Assembly: GCA_905236955.1 (NCBI GenBank)
Contig: CAJOQW010000181.1
Span: forward strand, 1 to 6,209
Length of the DNA stretch: 6,209 nt
Direction: 5' to 3'
DNA from: an uncultured Bacteroidales bacterium
GTDB taxonomy: Bacteria; Bacteroidota; Bacteroidia; Bacteroidales; UBA932
Part shown: positions 1-6,209 of the stretch, piece by piece
Position numbering within the stretch: position 1 is the stretch's first letter
How the letters are laid out: the number at the start of each line of letters is the position of its first letter
Program-made: the position numbers and the translations under genes
The notes under the pieces: generated by a model
The model's database searches: none
What the model was told of the DNA's origin: nothing
What the model saw: only the letters and a program-made list of their open reading frames with translations

Positions 1-1728
1 ATACTTCGTAAGGAAATAGTTGGTCCGGGTGGTGCCGTGATGGGTGCGTATGAAATCAACTATCACAGCGGGCAGGTGGTGCCTCTCGGCATAGTCAACA
101 CCGTCCTGGACGTGTTTTATGATGTCCTGGGCGCTCTGGAGCGCGGAAAGGCCGGCATGATAACGGAGTGCCGTATCGCCGCTTACCAACGACTCGTTCT
201 CCACGAAACAGAGAGGGTTCTGCATCTTGCCGATATCATGATAGAGGGCTCCGACACGCACGAGCAGGGTATCGGCGCCTATGGCCCTGGCCGCAGCATC
301 CGCCATGTTCATCACCTGGAGGGAATGCTGGAAGGTTCCGGGCGCCTTCTTTTCCAGCTCCTGGAGCACTTCGTTGGAAGTATCCGCCAGCTCGCCCAGT
401 CTGGTCGGGGATACCAGGTTGAAGATGCGTTCGAACAGATAGGTAAGCGGGAAGCCGGCCACCGGCAGCATTGCCGCCGCGAAAAGATATATCGATATGC
501 GCAGCATGCCTCCGCCGGTGAAATCTATCAGCCGGAATCCCATGTATGAGAGCATGAGTACGGCATAGGTGATGAGAGCGTTTATGAACTGCTTCCAGCC
601 CTTGTTGAAATGGCGGAAGGTGTAGATCGATACTATACCTGCCACCAGGAAGATGCCGAATACCACAACGGAGGATTCCGAGAATACCAGCAGCGGCAGG
701 AGCGCGACCCCATATACCATATATATGAGCCTGTTGTCAAAGAACGGTTCGAGAAGGAGCGCACACAGTGTGAAAGGTACCATGTATATAAGACCGCTTT
801 CGACACGGGGAACTATGATCGCCGCCAGAAGGAAGATGGCGAGTACCACCAGCAGGTAGATATACCTTCCTTTTTCGCTGAATACTTCCGGGTTGGAGAA
901 ATAGACCGCAAGGTAGATGAGAACCACGATCGCAAGGGCCAGCAGGCCGTTGCCCAGCCAATAAAGGAAAGGCGGACCGCTGGCGCCGAGATAACTCTCG
1001 TATTCCTTCTTGTAGGAATCCAGCATCTGGGCTATTTCCGGGGTGACGATCTCGCCGTGGGAAACGATCAACTGCCCGGCGCTTACGAACCCGAGGGTGG
1101 GAGAAACCCTGTAGGAATTCTCCGCCTGTACAAGTTCGCTGGTCTGGCGGTCATATATCAGGTTAGGGGTAAGCAGGTCGTACACGCCGCTCGCCCTCAG
1201 CACCGAATCCACACTCAATTCCGGGTTTTCATTGGAAACCCTGGCGAGAAGCGCCATACGGGCATCGGAAAGCTTGTAAATCTCCGTCACCGGCCGGGTG
1301 GAAGCCCTTTTGCCCCTTTGGACATAAACTATCTCGGAAGCATCCTGTCCCTCGTCCGAGACTATGCCGTCATCACCGACGACTCCCTTTTCATAGATCG
1401 TGTTCAGCGCCGAGACGATGGAACGCCTCATACCGTCATAACGGCCCAGGTCAAGCCCTTCGGCCGCGCGGAGGTTGCGGTTTTCGATCTCGCCGGAAAA
1501 ACGGTAATATGGGATGGTCGGACTCGACTTCGAAGAAAGCTCGTCCAGCACCTGTTCATCCGTTTTCAGGATAGGGAAATCATATGGCGCGATCAGCGTC
1601 TCGTATTTCCACGGCTGCCCCTTGCGGTATTCGTAGCTGAGCTTTGCGTTCCGCGGCATCGCGAAAAGCAGCAGCGCAAAAAGGGCCGCAAGTGGCAGGA
1701 GTACACGGAAAAGCTGGGGACGCGTCAT
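1..1728 (-). CDS. pgpH: 7TM-HD membrane phosphohydrolase, PgpH/YqfF-type c-di-AMP phosphodiesterase (3' end missing)
   Basis: The minus-strand frame is open from the ATG at 1728-1726 to base 1, giving 576 residues without a stop; the C-terminus is outside the window. Domain order is that of the 7TM-HD family: an N-terminal membrane anchor (about residues 7-24), a large extracytoplasmic 7TMR-HDED domain (about 30-250, opening with KGQPWKYE and APYDFPI), seven hydrophobic segments (about 254-277, 286-306, 312-328, 333-349, 351-370, 381-400, 408-430), then a cytoplasmic HD domain. In the HD domain I see PGTFQHSL (H468), the HD pair in ALYHDIGKM (H497-D498), H524, H539, and DFIRTHHGTT (H563-H564), all expected metal or active-site region residues. 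Characterised relatives (Listeria PgpH) hydrolyse cyclic di-AMP to pApA; that activity here is inferred from family. The start overlaps the stop of the upstream oxoamine synthase as ATGA, suggesting translational coupling. Only the last part of the HD domain and any tail are missing. Gene symbol is by homology. Confidence 0.94.
   Translation of the reverse strand, partial: MTRPQLFRVLLPLAALFALLLFAMPRNAKLSYEYRKGQPWKYETLIAPYDFPILKTDEQVLDELSSKSSPTIPYYRFSGEIENRNLRAAEGLDLGRYDGMRRSIVSALNTIYEKGVVGDDGIVSDEGQDASEIVYVQRGKRASTRPVTEIYKLSDARMALLARVSNENPELSVDSVLRASGVYDLLTPNLIYDRQTSELVQAENSYRVSPTLGFVSAGQLIVSHGEIVTPEIAQMLDSYKKEYESYLGASGPPFLYWLGNGLLALAIVVLIYLAVYFSNPEVFSEKGRYIYLLVVLAIFLLAAIIVPRVESGLIYMVPFTLCALLLEPFFDNRLIYMVYGVALLPLLVFSESSVVVFGIFLVAGIVSIYTFRHFNKGWKQFINALITYAVLMLSYMGFRLIDFTGGGMLRISIYLFAAAMLPVAGFPLTYLFERIFNLVSPTRLGELADTSNEVLQELEKKAPGTFQHSLQVMNMADAAARAIGADTLLVRVGALYHDIGKMQNPLCFVENESLVSGDTALRYHAGLSALQSAQDIIKHVQDGVDYAERHHLPAVIVDFIRTHHGTTRTNYFLTKY
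1725..1728 (-). other. ATGA stop/start overlap (translational coupling)
   Basis: The last codon of the oxoamine synthase (TGA, 1727-1725) overlaps the first codon of the 7TM-HD phosphohydrolase (ATG, 1728-1726) in a four-base ATGA. No strong Shine-Dalgarno precedes this start (the nearest purine run, GGCGGAAA, ends about 9-10 bases upstream), so re-initiation by ribosomes finishing the upstream gene is the likely route. This supports a single mRNA for both genes. Confidence 0.85.
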
Positions 1729-2990
1729 CTGATAGTCATTTCCGCCAGGTCCTCGCCGTCGTATTCACCGGCGTCGAGTTTGGCCTTTATTTCCTTGAAT
1801 GCTTTGAGTGTGTAATTGACATCCTCCATCGTGTGGGCTGCGGTGGAAACTATCCTGAAGATGATCATGCCCTTAGGAATGACAGGATATACCACGATGG
1901 AGCAGAATATCTTGTAGTTCTCCCTGAGATCCTTGACCATCTTGGTCGCCTGGCCGACGCCGCCCTTGATATGCACGGGGGTGACGCACGCCTGGGCTTC
2001 GCCGATATCGAAACCTTCTTCCCTGAAGCCTTTCTGGATGGCCAGGGTTATTGCCTTGCACCTGGCACGGAGGGCATCCCCTTCCGGCGAATCGATTATC
2101 TGCATGCGCTTGATATTGCCAAGCACGAAAGGCATGGGAAGGCTCTTGGCGTACATCTGGCTGCGCAGATTCGCCCTCAGATAGTTGATGATGGCATGGG
2201 GCCCGGCCACGAAACCGCCAATGCTGGCCATGCTCTTGGCAAAGGCACCGATGTAAAGGTCCACTCCTTCCATGCAGTGCTGTTCCTCCGAAGTTCCGCG
2301 GCCGTGCTCGCCCATAAGGCCGAAACCGTGGGCGTCGTCTATCATGAAACGGAAGGGGTACTTCTCCTTGAGGGCAACTATGTCGGAAAGGATGCCCATG
2401 GCCCCCGTCATGCCGAACACTCCTTCGGTTATGACAAGCACGCCGCCGCCGTTCTCGGAAGCGACAGCCTCGGCTTTCTGGAGGACCTTCTCGAAATCGG
2501 CTATATTATTGTGGCGGAACTTGTACTTTTCACCAAGATGAAGACGTATGCCGTCCAGAAGGCAGGCATGGGACTCCGCGTCATACACTATGACATCATG
2601 CCGTCCCGTAAGGGCGTCGATGGTGGAGACTATACCCTGGTAGCCGAAATTGAAAAGGAAGGCGTCTTCCTTCTTCTCGAATTCGGCGAACATCCTTTCC
2701 AACTGCTCGTGGTACCTGGTGTGGCCGGAGAGCATGCGGGAGCCCATGGGATATGCCAGGCCGTACTGTGCTGCCGCTTCGGCATCCACCTTGCGGACTT
2801 CGGGATGGTTGGCAAGGCCCAGATAGTTGTTGAGACTCCAGTTCAGGACCTCCTTGCCGTTGAAAATCATATGGGGACCGAGTTCCCCTTCCAGGCGGGG
2901 ATAAACGTAATAGCCGAAAGTCTGGTCGAAATACTGGCCTATCGGGCCCGCCGAGCCCGTCTCGATACGGTCGAAGATGTCTGAGTACAT
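1725..2990 (-). CDS. PLP-dependent alpha-oxoamine synthase (serine palmitoyltransferase / cysteate acyltransferase type)
   Basis: Complete 421-residue fold-type I PLP enzyme of the alpha-oxoamine synthase family, which condenses an amino acid with an acyl thioester and releases CO2. Visible landmarks: NNYLGLANHPEV (54-65), PMGSRMLSGHT (81-91), the cofactor-stacking histidine in ESHACLLDG (H141), EGVFGMTGAMG (189-199), the PLP-nitrogen aspartate and neighbouring histidine in IDDAHGFG (D218, H221), the Schiff-base lysine in FAKSMASIGGF (K252), and a C-terminal FRIVSTAAHT (R379, H386). The N-terminus (DIFDRI, then a YPRLEGELG stretch) resembles a Bacteroidota group usually annotated serine palmitoyltransferase, rather than glycine C-acetyltransferase (Kbl) or BioF. 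The likely product is a 3-keto long-chain base: 3-ketosphinganine if serine is used, 3-ketocapnine if cysteate is used. The sequence alone does not decide between these. It starts 14 bases after gyrB behind an A-rich leader without a Shine-Dalgarno, and its stop overlaps the next start. The oxoamine synthase family is sure; the substrate is not. Confidence 0.93.
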   Translation of the reverse strand: MYSDIFDRIETGSAGPIGQYFDQTFGYYVYPRLEGELGPHMIFNGKEVLNWSLNNYLGLANHPEVRKVDAEAAAQYGLAYPMGSRMLSGHTRYHEQLERMFAEFEKKEDAFLFNFGYQGIVSTIDALTGRHDVIVYDAESHACLLDGIRLHLGEKYKFRHNNIADFEKVLQKAEAVASENGGGVLVITEGVFGMTGAMGILSDIVALKEKYPFRFMIDDAHGFGLMGEHGRGTSEEQHCMEGVDLYIGAFAKSMASIGGFVAGPHAIINYLRANLRSQMYAKSLPMPFVLGNIKRMQIIDSPEGDALRARCKAITLAIQKGFREEGFDIGEAQACVTPVHIKGGVGQATKMVKDLRENYKIFCSIVVYPVIPKGMIIFRIVSTAAHTMEDVNYTLKAFKEIKAKLDAGEYDGEDLAEMTIR

Positions 2991-3004
2991 GTTTTTTATT
3001 CAGG
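2991..3004 (-). other. 14-base gyrB / oxoamine synthase spacer
   Basis: The gap between the gyrB stop (TAA, 3007-3005) and the next ATG reads CCTGAATAAAAAAC on the coding strand. It is too short for a terminator or a separate promoter and contains no Shine-Dalgarno, but its A-rich run before the start codon is typical of Bacteroidota translation initiation regions. It supports co-transcription of gyrB with the downstream synthase. Confidence 0.7.
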
Positions 3005-5014
3005 TTAAGCGTCTATATTTGCGTAATGGGCATTCTCCTCGATGAACTGCCTGCGTGGCGGCACATCGTCCCCCATGAGCATGCTGAAGGTACGTTCCGC
3101 CTGCGCGGCATTCTCGATCGTGATCTGGCGCAGACGGCGGTTCTGGGGATTCATCGTGGTCTGCCAGAGCTGTTCGTCGCTCATTTCGCCGAGGCCCTTG
3201 TAACGCTGTACCGTATAACCCTTGTCACTGCCCTTTCCGAAGCGGAATGCGGCAGCCTCGCGCTGTTCGTCCGTCCAGCAATACTCTTCTTCCTTGCCTT
3301 TCTTCACGAGATAAAGGGGCGGTGTCGCCAGATAAACATAGCCGTTCTTGATGAGGTCGAGCATGTAGCGGAAGAAGAAGGTGAGGATGAGGCAGGCGAT
3401 GTGCGAGCCGTCGACATCGGCATCGGTCATGATGATGACCTTGTGGTAGCGCAGGCGGCTGAGGTCCATATGCTTCTCGCCGGTTTCATCTTCCTGGGCT
3501 ACACGCACTCCGAGGGCGGTATATATATTCTGGATTTCCTGACTGTCGAAGGCCCTTCCGTCCGCCGCCTTCTCCACATTAAGGATCTTGCCCCTGAGAG
3601 GGAGTATCGCCTGATATCGGCGGTCGCGGCCCTGCTTGGCGGTTCCGCCTGCCGAGTCGCCCTCCACCAGGAACAGTTCGCATTTCTCGGGATCGTTGTC
3701 GCTGCAGTCGGCCAGTTTGCCGGGAAGGCCGGCACCGGTCATGACGGTCTTGCGCTGGACCATCTCACGGGCCTTGCGGGCAGCGTTGCGGGCTGTTGCG
3801 GCCAGTATGATCTTGTCTATGATGAGCTTCGCGAGCTTGGGATTCTCTTCGAGGAAGATGCCGATGGCGTTCGCTGTTGCCTGGCTGACCGCCGAGGTGA
3901 CCTCGGTGTTGCCCAGCTTGGTCTTGGTCTGTCCCTCGAACTGGGGTTCCTGCACCTTTACGCTGATCACTGCGGTAAGGCCCTCGCGATAGTCTTCGGG
4001 GGCGAGCTCCACCTTGGCCTTTTCAAGGAGTCCGTTCTTGTCGGCATAGTTCTTCATTACCCTGCTCAGACCCATCTTGAAGCCCTGCAGGTGGGTGCCG
4101 CCTTCTATGGTATTGATGTTGTTGACGTAGGAATATATCTTTTCGGTATAGCCGGTATTGTACTGCATGGCTATGTCGATGGGGATGATCTTGTCGGACT
4201 CGACGCAGATAGGCTCGGGAATGAGCTTCTGGGCTCCTGCATCCAGGTAGTCGATGAATTCCCTGAGGCCGGCCTCGCTGAAGAAGACGCTTCTCTTGTC
4301 CACCTTCCTTCCGGTGGTTTTCATGTCCCCGTTTTCGTCCGCCACCATTTCATCGACCTGTTCGCGGTGGTCCGTAAGCGAGATGTGGATTCCCTTGTTC
4401 AGGTATGCCAGTTCGCGGAGACGGTTGGCGAGGGTGTCATAATTGTAGACCGTGGTCTGGGTGAAGATGGTAGCGTCGGGATGAAAGGTGATGATGGTAC
4501 CGGTATCGGAACAGGTGCCGATTTCTTCGACCGGACTGATAGGCTTGCCCATGGAGTATTTCTGCTGGAAGACCTTGCCTTCGCGGTGCACCTCGGCTAT
4601 GAGGAGGTCGGATAAGGCGTTGACGCAGGACACACCCACGCCGTGCAGGCCTCCGCTGACCTTATAGTTGTTCTTGCTGAATTTGCCTCCAGCATGGAGG
4701 ATGGTCATGACGACCTCGAGGGCGCTGCGTCCTTCCTTTTCATTGATGCCGGTAGGGATGCCGCGGCCGTTGTCGCGAACCCTTATGGAGTTGTCTTCCA
4801 GTATCTCGACGTCTATCTTGTCGCAGAAGCCGCCCATGGCTTCGTCAATGCTGTTGTCGACCACCTCGTAGACAAGATGGTGAAGACCCCTCACGGAAAT
4901 GTCGCCGATATACATCGACGGCCTCTTGCGCACGGCCTCGAGCCCTTCCAGAACCTGTATGCTGTTCGCGGAATACTGCTCTTCCGCCTCGATCATTTTG
5001 TCTTTCTCTAACAT
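3005..5014 (-). CDS. gyrB: DNA gyrase subunit B
   Basis: Complete 669-residue type IIA topoisomerase ATPase subunit; with GyrA it introduces negative supercoils in cytoplasmic DNA. The GHKL ATPase domain shows LVYEVVDNSIDEA (catalytic E50, Mg-binding N54), RDNGRGIP (ATP-pocket D81) and the lid SGGLHGVG (120-127). The transducer domain carries the QTK loop (Q362-K364, followed by TKLGN, which favours GyrB over ParE). The TOPRIM domain has ELFLVEGDSAGG (E451), PLRGKILNVEKA (472-483) and MTDADVDGSHI (D531, D533). The tail has YKGLGEMSDEQLW and ends in ANIDA, as is common in this phylum. Length matches the short GyrB class lacking the roughly 170-residue insert of E. coli GyrB. I use the ATG at 5014; a second in-frame ATG at residue 7 (4996) is also possible, because many relatives start just before the equivalent of YSANSIQVLEG. 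It is first in the probable operon and has its own promoter-like box 28 bases upstream. Confidence 0.99.
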   Translation of the reverse strand: MLEKDKMIEAEEQYSANSIQVLEGLEAVRKRPSMYIGDISVRGLHHLVYEVVDNSIDEAMGGFCDKIDVEILEDNSIRVRDNGRGIPTGINEKEGRSALEVVMTILHAGGKFSKNNYKVSGGLHGVGVSCVNALSDLLIAEVHREGKVFQQKYSMGKPISPVEEIGTCSDTGTIITFHPDATIFTQTTVYNYDTLANRLRELAYLNKGIHISLTDHREQVDEMVADENGDMKTTGRKVDKRSVFFSEAGLREFIDYLDAGAQKLIPEPICVESDKIIPIDIAMQYNTGYTEKIYSYVNNINTIEGGTHLQGFKMGLSRVMKNYADKNGLLEKAKVELAPEDYREGLTAVISVKVQEPQFEGQTKTKLGNTEVTSAVSQATANAIGIFLEENPKLAKLIIDKIILAATARNAARKAREMVQRKTVMTGAGLPGKLADCSDNDPEKCELFLVEGDSAGGTAKQGRDRRYQAILPLRGKILNVEKAADGRAFDSQEIQNIYTALGVRVAQEDETGEKHMDLSRLRYHKVIIMTDADVDGSHIACLILTFFFRYMLDLIKNGYVYLATPPLYLVKKGKEEEYCWTDEQREAAAFRFGKGSDKGYTVQRYKGLGEMSDEQLWQTTMNPQNRRLRQITIENAAQAERTFSMLMGDDVPPRRQFIEENAHYANIDA

Positions 5015-5041
5015 GTATTGTTTCGGTCTTTATAAATCTTG

Positions 5042-5049
5042 CAAATATA
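5042..5049 (-). promoter_or_regulatory. Bacteroidota-type promoter -7 box (TATATTTG) for gyrB
   Basis: On the minus strand the octamer TATATTTG, followed by CA, matches the Bacteroidota vegetative sigma consensus TAnnTTTG exactly. It lies in the 41-base gap between the barrel gene stop and gyrB, 27 bases upstream of the gyrB ATG. Transcription would begin a few bases downstream, near 5036, leaving a leader of about 20-25 bases that is A-rich and has no Shine-Dalgarno. The expected -33 TTTG is not clear: the region 16-20 bases upstream, which runs into the end of the barrel gene, offers only TTAG/ATTG-like matches. The -7 match is seen directly; promoter activity is inferred. Confidence 0.6.
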
Positions 5050-5055
5050 CTGATT

Positions 5056-6209
5056 TTATCTCAATCTAAGGCAGATTCCGCCCGTGAAATGCAACTTGAG
5101 GCCATCTCCGCCCGGGATATGGGTGGGAGAAAGGGCGATGTCGGAATTGAGGAGATTCCCTGCCTGAAGCCACACTGAAAGTTCCGGCATCAGGGCATAT
5201 TCCCCATAAAGGCCGAGATCGAGGAATCCCTTATCGTCCCAGACCGTGGAAGGACGGCCCGTCTGTCCTTTCGCACGGACACCTGCGAAAACCCTGCGGT
5301 TCCAGTTATAGATCGCCGAGAGCGTTCCCTGGAGCGCCGGTATGCCAAGGTATGTATCGTTCGCCGTTATGTTGGACTTCCTGAAGAGGACATCTGAACT
5401 CACATCGAGGTTGTCGCTTACCCAGTCGGCGTCCATTTTCACATAGGCGGCGTTGTAATCCGCATACTCGATGCCCGGCACATACATCTTGCCCGCGACG
5501 GAGAAATCCTGGGAGACTCCCAGTGCATCCATGACCGCATTGGCATATGAAGCCCAGCCACCGCAAACATCATATTGGAAGCGCCCTGCCACACTCCCCC
5601 TGAAACCGATGCGGGCATTGATCCTTTCCACCGACACTTTCATGGCGTCGATCGAAGCCGTTTCGTCAGAGGGGAAGTAATCGGGATTGACCCAATGGTT
5701 CGCAGTCTTTATGGATGAATAATCGAAGGCGTTCCTGCCGCCGGAAACTCCGGCATATACGTCTACCAGGCCGCCGGCTATCCGGTAATTCGCCATAACG
5801 TCGGGATAGAGGCCGAAACCGCCGCCGATGCAAACCTTCACCCCGGCGGCAAGCCGGAGGGCGTCCCATTCGAACACCGCCTTTGGCGCAAGCCAAGAGA
5901 GCAGCAGGGGGGCGAACCTGCGCGAATAGAAACTACCCTGGGTATGAACGTCTATCGCAAGGTCGAAAACTTCCGCAAGTTCGGGGCTGACCGTGCCGTC
6001 GATCAGATAGCTGAATTCGCCGAGCGGGTCCCATCCGGGTGTACTGAAACGATCCGTCGCATATGCCAGTCCCGCCTTGAATCCGTACGGCATCTTGAGC
6101 CCTGGGTCGTTGGAGGCGATCCTTCCGCCCAGTGAAATATCATGGAAGCCGGACTTTACGATGTCGTCGGAGGTAAAGATACCGTTGTATCCCAATTCGC
6201 CGAAAACAT
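5056..6209 (-). CDS. Outer-membrane beta-barrel protein, TonB-receptor-like C-terminal part (5' end missing)
   Basis: The frame is open from the right edge of the window to the TAA at 5058-5056, giving the last 383 residues; the start and any signal peptide lie beyond the edge. The sequence consists of alternating hydrophobic and polar stretches with many glycines and aromatic residues, separated by polar loops (for example FEWDALRLAAGVKV, LVDVYAGVSGGRNAF, FLDLGLYGEYALM), the pattern of a transmembrane beta-barrel. Near the end, LSVWLQAGNLLN followed by a final strand LHFTGGICLRLR resembles the last strands of TonB-dependent receptors and related Bacteroidota barrels. I cannot name a substrate, and with the N-terminus missing I cannot say whether a plug domain exists. 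Oddities: the protein ends in arginine instead of the usual aromatic residue, and it holds three cysteines (VCIGG, YDVCGG, GICLRL). It ends 41 bases before gyrB. Barrel assignment is by pattern, not by a diagnostic motif. Confidence 0.72.
   Translation of the reverse strand, partial: VFGELGYNGIFTSDDIVKSGFHDISLGGRIASNDPGLKMPYGFKAGLAYATDRFSTPGWDPLGEFSYLIDGTVSPELAEVFDLAIDVHTQGSFYSRRFAPLLLSWLAPKAVFEWDALRLAAGVKVCIGGGFGLYPDVMANYRIAGGLVDVYAGVSGGRNAFDYSSIKTANHWVNPDYFPSDETASIDAMKVSVERINARIGFRGSVAGRFQYDVCGGWASYANAVMDALGVSQDFSVAGKMYVPGIEYADYNAAYVKMDADWVSDNLDVSSDVLFRKSNITANDTYLGIPALQGTLSAIYNWNRRVFAGVRAKGQTGRPSTVWDDKGFLDLGLYGEYALMPELSVWLQAGNLLNSDIALSPTHIPGGDGLKLHFTGGICLRLR

Noticed and set aside
37..1815. 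Plus-strand open frames of 170 and 401 codons at the left end
   Set aside because: Both are antisense to the 7TM-HD phosphohydrolase, whose minus-strand frame shows all family motifs; the break between them is a TCA serine codon in the real gene.
1644..2984. 446-codon open frame on the plus strand across the oxoamine synthase
   Set aside because: It is the codon-aligned antisense of a clearly real enzyme, explained by the lack of TTA/CTA/TCA codons; its translation shows no recognisable domain.
3026..4615. 529-codon open frame on the plus strand across gyrB
   Set aside because: It is codon-aligned antisense of gyrB and ends where gyrB uses a TTA leucine codon; there is no domain or initiation signal.
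3005..5014. ParE (topoisomerase IV) as an alternative to GyrB
   Set aside because: The GQTKTKLGN loop and the YKGLGEMSDEQLW tail fit GyrB better than ParE.
5015..5055. Rho-independent terminator between the barrel gene and gyrB
   Set aside because: The gap is AT-rich with no GC-rich inverted repeat followed by a T run in either direction.
6193..6195. TTG as a start codon for the barrel protein
   Set aside because: The frame stays open upstream to the window edge (VFGE precedes it), and the residues there already look like a barrel strand, so the gene is truncated by the window instead of starting here.
6207..6209. Minus-strand ATG at the extreme right edge
   Set aside because: It is out of frame with the barrel protein, so it cannot be its start.

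Overview
The window is a compact, all-minus-strand chromosomal segment of a member of the Bacteroidota, most likely a relatively GC-rich Bacteroidales (Alistipes/Rikenellaceae-like is a guess). The grounds are a Bacteroidota-type GyrB, a 7TM-HD phosphohydrolase and an alpha-oxoamine synthase that read like the versions in this phylum, an outer-membrane beta-barrel gene, A-rich leaders without clear Shine-Dalgarno sequences, and a TAnnTTTG promoter -7 box instead of a sigma70 hexamer pair.

Reading in the direction of transcription (high to low coordinate), there are four genes. (1) 6209-5056: the 3' part of an outer-membrane beta-barrel protein whose 5' end lies outside the window. (2) After a 41-base gap with a good promoter -7 element, gyrB, DNA gyrase subunit B, complete (5014-3005). 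(3) After 14 bases, a complete PLP-dependent alpha-oxoamine synthase (2990-1725) of the serine palmitoyltransferase / cysteate acyltransferase type, which would catalyse the first step of sphingolipid or sulfonolipid base synthesis. (4) Overlapping it by four bases (ATGA), a large membrane-bound 7TM-HD phosphohydrolase of the PgpH/YqfF type (1728 to 1), the family that hydrolyses cyclic di-AMP; its 3' end is cut by the window edge after 576 codons.

Genes 2-4 look like one transcription unit (gyrase B, long-chain-base synthase, c-di-AMP phosphodiesterase); gene 1 may be co-transcribed or end just before the gyrB promoter. No RNA genes, mobile elements, CRISPR arrays, long repeats or convincing terminators were seen, and no stretch over 41 bases lacks a gene. 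Long open frames on the plus strand are shadows produced by codon usage. This is mostly housekeeping sequence. The most interesting points are the substrate of the oxoamine synthase and its tight coupling to a second-messenger phosphodiesterase; I do not see a clearly novel system.
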